This document shows, piece by piece, positions 1 to 7,529 of a DNA stretch of 10,277 nt. The stretch spans positions 1 through 10,277 of the forward strand of contig CAMLNK010000060.1 of assembly GCA_946481035.1 (NCBI GenBank). The letters run 5' to 3'. Each line of letters opens with the position of its first letter. Positions within the stretch are counted from its first letter, which is position 1. Origin of the DNA: an uncultured Dyadobacter sp. GTDB lineage: Bacteria; Bacteroidota; Bacteroidia; Cytophagales; Spirosomataceae. Below the pieces are notes generated by a model. It saw only the letters and a program-made list of their open reading frames with translations, did not search any database and was not told the origin of the DNA. Position numbers and translations under genes: made by a program.

Positions 1-215
1 ATTTCATGACCAACGACCTGCGTACCGAGCTCAAAACCGTGCTCTGGACCACTTCAAAGCACATTACCGTCACCACGGGCCAGCGCGTGCCACATCCGAA
101 GGAAGTAATGGACTACCTGAACGCCACCTGCGTGCCCGGGCTCGACTTTCCGAGCCTGCATTTCAACGACCGCATTCACGCGATCAAGCAGGAGCTGGCA
201 GCGGCTAACGCGTAG
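1..215 (+). CDS. C-terminal end of an unidentified protein (5' end outside window)
   Basis: The reading frame is open from the left edge to a TAG at 213-215. The first in-frame ATG is at 6-8, but the frame is already open before it with a Phe codon, and no ribosome binding site can be judged, so this is most likely the tail of a longer gene. The visible 70 or so residues are soluble in character: mixed charged and hydrophobic, with no membrane segment and no signal peptide. They include a TTGQRVPHPKEV stretch and end in a charged helix-like segment with NDRIHAIKQELAAANA. I do not recognise the family and assign no function. The stop lies inside the end of the convergent tamB gene, with an 11-bp overlap (205-215), so there is no intergenic space or dedicated terminator between the two. 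Confidence 0.6.
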   Translation, partial: FMTNDLRTELKTVLWTTSKHITVTTGQRVPHPKEVMDYLNATCVPGLDFPSLHFNDRIHAIKQELAAANA

Positions 216-3200
216 ATTCTTTTTCTGAAATCAATTTCCTCGTCGTATCCTGCCGGGTAGAGTCCGCTGGCAGGAAAGGAATCCTTACGCCGGGTTTCGG
301 GGCGCGGGTGAAGCGGTTGAAGCTGTGGGTAAATTGCATGCTCACACCACCGGTCGTGAAAGTACCGCTGTTGAACATGAGGTTATTCTGAATGTTCCGG
401 TTATAGGCCTTCACGCGCACCGACCCTTTCGCATTCAGCCAGTATTCCAATGTCCATTCGCCGAGCAAAGTGGCGGCATCGTATTGCGAAGCGCCGGTTT
501 GCGATTGGGTACCGGAAGTAAAGCGGCCGTCTCGCGTGACGCGGAAGCGGTCGTTCAGGAAGCGGTACGAAAAGCGCAGTTGCAGGTTATTTAATGCATT
601 CTGATCGAGCGAAAGGCCCGAAACACCCACTTCCAGGTTTTCATTAATCCCCGACGCCCAACGGCTGATCTGGTTCGATACCAGCTCGCTGATGCTGCTG
701 CCGAGGAAATTCTGGCTGCCCACCGTCGCCACACTGCTTTCGGGCAGTAGCTGGTTCACGACCAGCAAACTGCTCACCTGCCGACTCAGCTCCTGTTCGT
801 CGGATTTCAATTTGTTCTGAAATGCCTCCAACTGGCCGCGGTAAGGACTCAGCGAAGGGTTATCGAGGATTTTAAGGTCATACCGGATCGTAGGCGACAT
901 GAGGCGCTCCGACAAGCCGATGGTCACCTCCACCGGATACCTTCTCGACAATGCGTCCCCGCTGCTGCTACCGAGGTTGTTGGTATTTGGCAGCACGCCC
1001 AGCAGCGATACCATTTGCGTGTACCCGGCCTTCACGTCGAGTTGTGCACCATAAGGGTCACCTGCCCAAATAATCCTGCTTCCCGGCTTGATATTGAACT
1101 TCTTGTTGATCACATTCTGCAATGTGAAGTTGTATTCACCCTTCTCGATCTCGTAAGTCCCGGCCATCGTGAAATCGCCCTGGGTATCGATATTCAGGTT
1201 GAGACGTCCGCTGCCATTACCGCGCAGCACATCGCCCGTTTGCCGATCGAATATGATCTCGCAAGTCGCGTCGGGGGTAAGGTTGAAGTTGAAATCCATT
1301 TTGATTCCTCCGGCAATCTTGCTCCGGGCGATGGAATCGACGGGCGCGCCGGTGGTACTGTCGGGCGGCGCCATTTTACTTACAAACTGGATGTAGTCCT
1401 GCGTTACCACTTCGGTAGCCCCATCCAGCGGAATGTGAATGCGCGTGCCTTTGTTACTGGTCACATTGGCCTCAATATTCAGCTTGTCGATGGGGCCATA
1501 AACCGCCACCGGGCCGGTTACATAAGCCGTTCCGTAGAACATGTCGCTATCCTCGTCTTTTACAGTGGTATTCAGAATTTTAAAATTGCGAAGGTCCGCA
1601 TTGAAACCGAGGGAAAAATACTTGAAACCATCATGAAAAACCCCGCCGCGCAGGGTAGCCGTATTGCCGTCGGAATCGGTAACGAGAATGTTGTTGCCCG
1701 TGATCTCGCTCTCGGTAAAGTTGATTTTATCGCTGAATGTAAACACCGATTGCAGGTAATCGAATTTCATCCGCCCCTTATCGACATTGAGCGATCCCTC
1801 CAAAACAGGCGCATCCACCACACCCCTGATCGATACCACACCCTGAGCCGTTCCGCTGATATCCGACACCAGGCCTTCTGCAAAAGGTTCAATGGCTTTG
1901 AAATCCGTTTGGTTAAAAATGGCCTTCAAATTCAGCGTATTCGTTTCGAGTTTCGGACGGTAGGACCCTACGAGACTGAAAACCCGCCGCGCATTTTTGC
2001 TCAGCTGCGCGTCGATCTGCAACTCGCTGGTGGTCTGGTCCCAGTCGCCGGTACCGAGCAGGTTACCGAACTCGTATTGACCATACCCAAGCCCTTCGAT
2101 CGCGAAATTTGCATCCAGAATGACGCTGTTGTAAATATCCTTCACCTTCGCCGAGCCGTCCATGATCCCCGAAAGCTTGGTCGTGAAAACGGGGTTCAAA
2201 CTGGCCAGTTTGAAGTTTTTAATATCAAGTAAAAGGCTCTTTTCAGGATCTTCGGAAGCTGTTCCGCTCAGGAAAATGCGCTGTTTCCCACTCACCAACC
2301 CCAGGTTCGACATCGTAATGTCCTTGCCCACAATCGAAATCAGGCTTTCGGAAGGCACATTCCATTCTTCATCCAACAGGCTGAGCTTCGAATTTTTGAA
2401 ACCAATATCCAAACCCGCCGGCAGAAAGCGTATTTCACCCGCCAGATTGGCCTTGTTGGTGCTTTTCACCTGGTGAACAGCGCCGTTGAAGTCGATATGA
2501 TCCACATCCCAGGTGCCTTCCAGCTCCATTTTCTCGGTGGGCACCATTTTACTGATCTGCTGCTTGTCGGAAGTCACGAGTATGGATGCGAGTACCTCGG
2601 CACTGTTCACGAATTTGGAGGTAGTAACATCCACCTCGGCTTTCATAAACTGGTTTTTACCATAACTCACGGTGTCCGATGCCGCATTGAACGTCAGTAC
2701 CGCCGTATTATCCATTTTGAAAATTCCCTCCGCTTTCGCGCCGCGCGAAACGTAAATATCCGGGCTGAGGAATGCCAGGAACCGCGACAGGTTATGCGTT
2801 TGGACAGCATATTCGATCTCATACCGGCTCGCCAGCATCTTTAACGGCTTTCTGGCATAGTACTCATTCCTGCTGGCCTCGTTTTCAAAGAAATACAGTT
2901 TATATTCTTCCAAAACCTGGCTGACGTCCTTCCAGGCCTGCGTCGGCAGGAAGTTACCTTCTACCTTGGCGGTCAGGAACTCGCTATCGAGCTGCAAACG
3001 GCGCTTGCCTAGGTGATTCCTCGAAGAAAACACGAGTGTATCGACCACCAGGTTGCGTTCCTTGTTCGTCATGACGAGGTAGGTATTGAGCAATTTGGCG
3101 TCGCCCACCAGCTCGTCGACCGTATTACCCGTCACATTCACATTCAGCTGTGTGCGTAGGGTAATCGGGTCATCGCTGAAACCGAGTTCTTTCAGATTGG

Positions 3201-4809
3201 CTTTTTCAATCACCCCTTTTACGTCGAACATGTTCTGTTGCCTCGAAAGATCGAACTCTCCGTCGAGGTTAACCACCAGGTTGCTGTCGCGGGTGCTTAC
3301 GAGGCCATTGAAGTACTGGTTTTGCAAGTTGCCTTTCAGCCGGATGTTTTTGTAATCATAATTCCGGAAACCCACGCGCTGTACGATCGCATTCATATCG
3401 GCGGAAGCGAACGAAAGCTCCAAGCCCTTTCCGTACACTTTTCCCTCAAAATCCAGTTCCTGCCAGTTATCCTCGTCTTCCAGCAAGGTACCCAGGTTGA
3501 AAGCGGCCGTTTTCACTTCGCCGGAATAGGTAGTCGTTTTCGCATCGGCAATGTGGAATACCAGGTCGCCCGACAGCTCACCGAGCTCGGAGGACGCCGA
3601 TGCATTCACCGCAAAATCTTCCAATGTTCCTTTGAAAGTCCCGTCCAGCAACGTGTAACCGAATTTTTGTAGTTCGGGGTGCATGTCCCATTCAGGGTAA
3701 TACTGCACCAGGTCTGCGGGGTCGATCTGCGAGACCGACAGCCGGATATCCATCAGCACACCTTCGATAGTAGGAAGCCCTTTGAAACCAATATCGCCGG
3801 TCAGCCTGCTGTTTTTCCCAAAATGCAGGTCTGTATTCGAGACCATGAAATCGTCGACCTTCCCATTGAAATCACCTGAAATCTGCCATGTTTCATCCAA
3901 GCCATCAATATAACTCGAAAACAACCCCAAATCCTGCGAATCCACCCGGCTGCCGGTGAGATGCCCTTTCATCCGGATCTTGTGATTGAAATCACCCAGC
4001 TCGCCCGACCGGTTGTAATAAAATATCACCTCGTCTTTCAAATGCGAATTGCCGATGTGCGCGTCGAGCTCCTTCAACTCCATTTTCTTTTGGCAAAAAA
4101 GGAATTTCGTATCGAGGTCGTGCATTTCCAGGCCGGTCTGCTTATCGACTGTTTTCAGGTTTTTGGCACGAAATGCAATGGTATCTCCCTGCACGAGGAA
4201 ATCGCTGAGCTCGCCATAGAGGTGCCTGAGGCTGAAATGCGAGTAGTCGAATACCCTCGAACCACGGTCGCGCGGCTGGCGGGGATCGTCATAGCCGAAA
4301 GTACCATCGATTACCTTCGCTTTGCCGATGATGAAAGGCGTGTTGTTTTCTGGCGCATTGGGCGGCCGGGGCACAGCCGGGGCGGTGAGTTCGTTAATGC
4401 GGGCGATGAAGCCGTCAATATTGAGGTCACCCGATTTCGGGACGATTACCAAATGCACATTCGGCTGAAATACGTTGACTTCATCGAGAAATATCTCCTT
4501 CGCCGAGTCGCGGATGATGTTGTTGAGGTTCAGATTCACATCGAGCCGGCCGACGTCGATCATATCCGCACCGGAGGAATCCTTCACGGAAACCCCTTCC
4601 AGCGACACCACATCGAACCATTTGATATTGACCTTTTCGATTGTGATCGGATAGCCGAGTTTGCCGGAGATATCGGCCGTGAGGTAGCCTACGGCCCATG
4701 TTTGAACCGAAGGAAGCTGTAATGCGGTGGTAGCAATCCCAAGCGCCAGCAGCACGAAGATGATAACCACGATCAGACCATTACCAAGCGCCTTCAGGAA
4801 TTTTAACAT
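205..4809 (-). CDS. tamB: TamB/AsmA-like translocation and assembly module protein
   Basis: This 1534-residue protein has a short basic N-terminus and one hydrophobic membrane segment (about residues 10-30). An AsmA-like start follows, with LPSVQTWAVGYLTADISGKL and KVNIKWFDVVSLEGVSV. A very long stretch of beta-rich repeats comes next. The C-terminal TamB (DUF490) domain covers about residues 1015-1500. It contains the segments MKFDYLQSVFTFSDKINF, GRLNLNIDTQGDFTMAGTYE and LLGEWTLEYWLNAKGSV that are typical of the Bacteroidota form. In this family the protein is anchored in the inner membrane and spans the periplasm as a hydrophobic groove. It is linked to outer-membrane protein assembly and phospholipid transport. 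After the last expected beta strand (MQFTHSFNRF) there is a basic, proline- and threonine-rich tail of about 34 residues. No TamA/TamL partner gene is in the window. The ATG at 4807-4809 starts the membrane-anchor sequence directly. The gene is divergent from tsaD. Confidence 0.93.
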   Translation of the reverse strand: MLKFLKALGNGLIVVIIFVLLALGIATTALQLPSVQTWAVGYLTADISGKLGYPITIEKVNIKWFDVVSLEGVSVKDSSGADMIDVGRLDVNLNLNNIIRDSAKEIFLDEVNVFQPNVHLVIVPKSGDLNIDGFIARINELTAPAVPRPPNAPENNTPFIIGKAKVIDGTFGYDDPRQPRDRGSRVFDYSHFSLRHLYGELSDFLVQGDTIAFRAKNLKTVDKQTGLEMHDLDTKFLFCQKKMELKELDAHIGNSHLKDEVIFYYNRSGELGDFNHKIRMKGHLTGSRVDSQDLGLFSSYIDGLDETWQISGDFNGKVDDFMVSNTDLHFGKNSRLTGDIGFKGLPTIEGVLMDIRLSVSQIDPADLVQYYPEWDMHPELQKFGYTLLDGTFKGTLEDFAVNASASSELGELSGDLVFHIADAKTTTYSGEVKTAAFNLGTLLEDEDNWQELDFEGKVYGKGLELSFASADMNAIVQRVGFRNYDYKNIRLKGNLQNQYFNGLVSTRDSNLVVNLDGEFDLSRQQNMFDVKGVIEKANLKELGFSDDPITLRTQLNVNVTGNTVDELVGDAKLLNTYLVMTNKERNLVVDTLVFSSRNHLGKRRLQLDSEFLTAKVEGNFLPTQAWKDVSQVLEEYKLYFFENEASRNEYYARKPLKMLASRYEIEYAVQTHNLSRFLAFLSPDIYVSRGAKAEGIFKMDNTAVLTFNAASDTVSYGKNQFMKAEVDVTTSKFVNSAEVLASILVTSDKQQISKMVPTEKMELEGTWDVDHIDFNGAVHQVKSTNKANLAGEIRFLPAGLDIGFKNSKLSLLDEEWNVPSESLISIVGKDITMSNLGLVSGKQRIFLSGTASEDPEKSLLLDIKNFKLASLNPVFTTKLSGIMDGSAKVKDIYNSVILDANFAIEGLGYGQYEFGNLLGTGDWDQTTSELQIDAQLSKNARRVFSLVGSYRPKLETNTLNLKAIFNQTDFKAIEPFAEGLVSDISGTAQGVVSIRGVVDAPVLEGSLNVDKGRMKFDYLQSVFTFSDKINFTESEITGNNILVTDSDGNTATLRGGVFHDGFKYFSLGFNADLRNFKILNTTVKDEDSDMFYGTAYVTGPVAVYGPIDKLNIEANVTSNKGTRIHIPLDGATEVVTQDYIQFVSKMAPPDSTTGAPVDSIARSKIAGGIKMDFNFNLTPDATCEIIFDRQTGDVLRGNGSGRLNLNIDTQGDFTMAGTYEIEKGEYNFTLQNVINKKFNIKPGSRIIWAGDPYGAQLDVKAGYTQMVSLLGVLPNTNNLGSSSGDALSRRYPVEVTIGLSERLMSPTIRYDLKILDNPSLSPYRGQLEAFQNKLKSDEQELSRQVSSLLVVNQLLPESSVATVGSQNFLGSSISELVSNQISRWASGINENLEVGVSGLSLDQNALNNLQLRFSYRFLNDRFRVTRDGRFTSGTQSQTGASQYDAATLLGEWTLEYWLNAKGSVRVKAYNRNIQNNLMFNSGTFTTGGVSMQFTHSFNRFTRAPKPGVRIPFLPADSTRQDTTRKLISEKESTR

Positions 4810-4853
4810 ATATAGCTTCGCAGCGGGATACTGCTTATCTTATTGTTAATGCT

Positions 4854-4861
4854 TAATTTTG
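4854..4861 (+). promoter_or_regulatory. Probable Bacteroidota-type promoter (-7 element) for tsaD
   Basis: The octamer TAATTTTG matches the Bacteroidota -7 consensus TAnnTTTG exactly. It lies in the 69-bp spacer between the divergent tamB and tsaD starts. A partial -33 element (CTG at 4831-4833, where the consensus is TTG) sits about 20 bases upstream, a normal spacing. Transcription would begin a few bases downstream and leave a leader of only about 10-15 bases before the ATG at 4879. This supports 4879 over the upstream TTG at 4843, which would lie before the transcription start. I see no equally good element facing tamB. Confidence 0.45.
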
Positions 4862-4878
4862 CGAATATTTTCCACAGT

Positions 4879-5877
4879 ATGAATATCCTCGCAATTGAAT
4901 CGTCGTGCGACGAAACCTCCGCAGCTGTTATAACAAACGGGAATATCCGCTCCAATGTTGTTGCTACGCAACTGATCCACACCCAGTACGGCGGCGTGGT
5001 TCCCGAGCTGGCTTCCCGAGCCCATCAGCAACACATTCTGCCTGTGGTGGACAAAGCATTGAATGATGCAAAAATAGCAAAAAAAGACCTGGATGCCATT
5101 GCTTTTACCAAGGGACCGGGTTTGCTGGGTGCTTTGCTGGTAGGCACCTCGTTCGCGAAATCGATGGCGCTAGGGCTAGATATTCCGCTGATCGAGATCA
5201 ATCACATGCAGGCGCACGTGCTCGCACACTTCATCGATGCCCCCAAACCTGCATTCCCTTTCCTATGCCTGACCGTGAGTGGCGGGCATACGCAGATCGT
5301 GAAGGTGACCGGCCCGCTCGACATGGAAATCATCGGAGAAACGCGTGACGACGCCGTGGGAGAGGCTTTTGACAAGACCGCCAAGCTACTCGACCTGCCC
5401 TATCCCGGGGGCCCGCTGATCGACAAATATGCCGCGCAGGGTGATCCGCAGGCTTATCCGTTCCCGCTTCCGGAAATACCGGGGCTCGACTTTTCATTCA
5501 GTGGCATCAAAACTTCGTTTCTGTATTTTCTCCAAAAACAAGTCCGCCAGAACCCGGAATTTATCAAAGAAAATATCGCCGACATTTGCGCCAGCATTCA
5601 GTTTACATTGATTGATATTCTGCTGAAAAAACTGAAAAAAGCGTCGCGCGAAACGGGTATCAGGGAAATCGCTATCGCCGGCGGTGTTTCCGCTAACTCA
5701 GGATTACGCAAATCATTGCAGGAACTCGGCGAACAGCTGGGCTGGAATGTGTATATTCCTGCTTTCGAGTATTGTACCGACAATGCGGCCATGATCGCGA
5801 TTGCGGCGCATTACAAGTTCGAAGCGGGCGATTTCTGCGACCAGACGGTCAGTCCGCTTGCGAGGATGGAGTTTTGA
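4879..5877 (+). CDS. tsaD: tRNA N6-adenosine threonylcarbamoyltransferase TsaD
   Basis: TsaD transfers the threonylcarbamoyl group from threonylcarbamoyl-AMP to A37 of tRNAs that read ANN codons (t6A). It works in the cytoplasm with TsaB and TsaE. Numbered from the ATG at 4879, the protein has 332 residues, a normal length. It shows the ASKHA-fold signature ESSCDET (7-13), the metal-binding pair H109 and H113 in NHMQAHVLAH, SGGHTQI (134-140), GEAFDKTAKLL (161-171), the AGGVSAN loop (267-273) and metal ligand D301 in CTDNAAMIA. No key residue is missing. The frame could extend upstream to a TTG at 4843, but those 12 residues are not family-like and the family begins with the MNILAIESSCDET strand. 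It leads a run of four same-strand genes, and the next gene starts 26 bp after its stop. TsaB and TsaE are not in the window. Confidence 0.97.
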   Translation: MNILAIESSCDETSAAVITNGNIRSNVVATQLIHTQYGGVVPELASRAHQQHILPVVDKALNDAKIAKKDLDAIAFTKGPGLLGALLVGTSFAKSMALGLDIPLIEINHMQAHVLAHFIDAPKPAFPFLCLTVSGGHTQIVKVTGPLDMEIIGETRDDAVGEAFDKTAKLLDLPYPGGPLIDKYAAQGDPQAYPFPLPEIPGLDFSFSGIKTSFLYFLQKQVRQNPEFIKENIADICASIQFTLIDILLKKLKKASRETGIREIAIAGGVSANSGLRKSLQELGEQLGWNVYIPAFEYCTDNAAMIAIAAHYKFEAGDFCDQTVSPLARMEF

Positions 5878-5903
5878 AATAATGTAAACCAAAACCGGAT
5901 TGT

Positions 5904-7529
5904 ATGAAGCACTTTTGCCTGGGCATTACTTTTCTTGCAATCCTGTTTGCCAATCCGCTTTTTGCGCAAACAGCCCGCGTACTCCGTTCGGATCTGGCGA
6001 TCAGGCCTTTCTTCCGCATCGACAGCACCGATACCCAAACCAGGATCGTTTACGACGCCTCCGATAAGTCGTTTTACACCATTGCCTGGAATGGCGACCT
6101 GTTCCACATCACCACGAATGCGTCGGGAAAGCATACCATCGAAAGGCTGGCTTCGGCGCAGGACCACGGAATCAACTACATGCAGGGGCTTGGATTGCAC
6201 GACGGCAGCGTTTACCTGGCTGGTAATGTGGTCATCGCGCAGGGGGTTTCGGGTTATGGGAAGGCCGTAAAAGCCAAACTGACCGGTGGTAAACTGGTAT
6301 GGACCGAAATATTCAGAACGGCGGAGCACGCATCTTCCAAAACCCTTTTCGACCACGCATTCAGCGCTATCTGCTTTTCGCCCGACGGCAAGGATATGTA
6401 CATTGCCAGCGGCTCCCGCACTGATCACGGCGAGGTGAAGGACAACGAGGGCCGTTACCCCGGCCTCCGCGAAGTAGCATTAACCGCCTGCATTTTTAAA
6501 ATACCTGCCAATACCGAAAACCTGCAACTCCCGAACGACTCGGCCGCGCTCGCGCCGTACGTACATGTGCGCGGCGTGCGCAATGCATTCAGCCTCGCCT
6601 TCGCGGCCAATGGCGACCTTTTCAGCGTCGAAAACTCCGGCGACCGCGACGATCCGGAGGAAATGAACTGGATCAGGCCCGGCGCGCATTACGGCTTTCC
6701 GTGGGAAATGGGCGGTAACGACACGCCCATGCAGTTTGCGGGATACAAACCGGAGGACGACAAGCTGATCAACCGTAATTACACGGCGTACCAGATCGGC
6801 GCTTTTCACGACGACAAACAATATCCCAAAAAGCCGCAGAACCTGACTTTCCATAAACCAATCCATAACGCCGGCCCGGACGCCGATATGTACCGCGACG
6901 CCGCTACCGGAAAGGTGATGGATGCCAGCGAAAACGGCAAGACGATCGGCACATTTACTGCGCACCGGTCTCCGTTGGGGCTGGTGTTTGATATAAAATC
7001 AGGATTTGGAGGTGAATACAAAGGCAAAGGGTTTGTACTGAGTTTCCAGGAAGGCTCTGCCACTTACGGTCCGATGCAAGATCCGGGAGAAGACCTGCTG
7101 ATGCTCGATTTGAAGAAAACTGCCTCAGGCGACAACTATACCTTGAATGCCTACCGCATTGCCGCCGATTTTTTCCAGCCTACCGATGCCGCCATCGTCG
7201 ATAACAAATTATATGTACTCGAAGGCCAGGGACAAATCTGGGAAATCGCTTTTCCCAAAGAGGTAATTACCGGCGCGGAGCCGTTGCGCAATGTGTTCAA
7301 CGTGTACCCGAACCCGATCCGGGGCAAAATGCAGGTCGAAGCACCTGCCACAAGGCAAAATGTGGAAATGACCGTCACCGACATTACCGGCCGCACGCTC
7401 ATTCGTGAAAAAAGACAGGTAAGCGGCAAAACAGAACTGGATGTTTCCAAACTTCCGGCAGGCGCTTATGTGCTTCAAGTACAGTCGCAGCAACAGCAGG
7501 TTACCACCCGATTTATCGTCAGCCCGTGA
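5904..7529 (+). CDS. Secreted glucose/sorbosone dehydrogenase-like beta-propeller with T9SS sorting domain
   Basis: The 541-residue protein starts with a clear signal peptide (MKHFCLGITFLAILFANPLFAQ, cleaved near residue 21-22). Residues from about 40 to 450 form a GSDH-type six-bladed propeller. Matches to the soluble PQQ glucose dehydrogenase family are HAFSAICFSPDG (151-162, H151 at the place of the catalytic base His), GVRNAFSLAF (224-233, R226-N227), then SGDRDDPEEMNWIRPG (245-260) with HYGFPWEMGG, and HRSPLGLVF (354-362). Such enzymes oxidise sugars or polyols using PQQ and calcium; the substrate here cannot be read from sequence. Residues about 464-541 are a T9SS type A sorting domain: FNVYPNP, then DITGR, LPAGAYVLQV and a final TTRFIVSP. 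The protein is therefore probably passed through the T9SS to the cell surface or medium. Its stop overlaps the start of the following lipoprotein gene by 4 bp. An alternative reading is a propeller that has lost enzymatic activity. Confidence 0.88.
   Translation: MKHFCLGITFLAILFANPLFAQTARVLRSDLAIRPFFRIDSTDTQTRIVYDASDKSFYTIAWNGDLFHITTNASGKHTIERLASAQDHGINYMQGLGLHDGSVYLAGNVVIAQGVSGYGKAVKAKLTGGKLVWTEIFRTAEHASSKTLFDHAFSAICFSPDGKDMYIASGSRTDHGEVKDNEGRYPGLREVALTACIFKIPANTENLQLPNDSAALAPYVHVRGVRNAFSLAFAANGDLFSVENSGDRDDPEEMNWIRPGAHYGFPWEMGGNDTPMQFAGYKPEDDKLINRNYTAYQIGAFHDDKQYPKKPQNLTFHKPIHNAGPDADMYRDAATGKVMDASENGKTIGTFTAHRSPLGLVFDIKSGFGGEYKGKGFVLSFQEGSATYGPMQDPGEDLLMLDLKKTASGDNYTLNAYRIAADFFQPTDAAIVDNKLYVLEGQGQIWEIAFPKEVITGAEPLRNVFNVYPNPIRGKMQVEAPATRQNVEMTVTDITGRTLIREKRQVSGKTELDVSKLPAGAYVLQVQSQQQQVTTRFIVSP

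Noticed and set aside
248..275. 7-bp inverted repeat TCCTGCC/GGCAGGA with a 14-base loop, considered as a terminator for the convergent gene ends
   Set aside because: No T run follows on either strand and it lies inside the tamB coding sequence, so it is probably chance.
1015..2232. Long plus-strand open frame of 405 codons antisense to tamB
   Set aside because: It lies wholly inside tamB, whose protein is clearly family-like. The antisense translation has no recognisable domain or signal, and long antisense frames are common in GC-rich coding DNA.
3961..4722. 253-codon plus-strand open frame antisense to the tamB 5' part
   Set aside because: It mirrors the codon phase of tamB, shows no domain, and has no promoter or ribosome binding site of its own.
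4843..4878. Upstream TTG start extending tsaD by 12 residues
   Set aside because: The added residues are not part of the family. The likely promoter element lies within this stretch, and the ATG at 4879 gives the normal N-terminus.
5878..5903. Possible separate promoter before the dehydrogenase gene
   Set aside because: The 26-bp gap has no TAnnTTTG-type element at a sensible distance from an upstream TTG.
5811..6428. 205-codon minus-strand frame across the tsaD/dehydrogenase junction
   Set aside because: It covers two well supported plus-strand genes and shows no family features.
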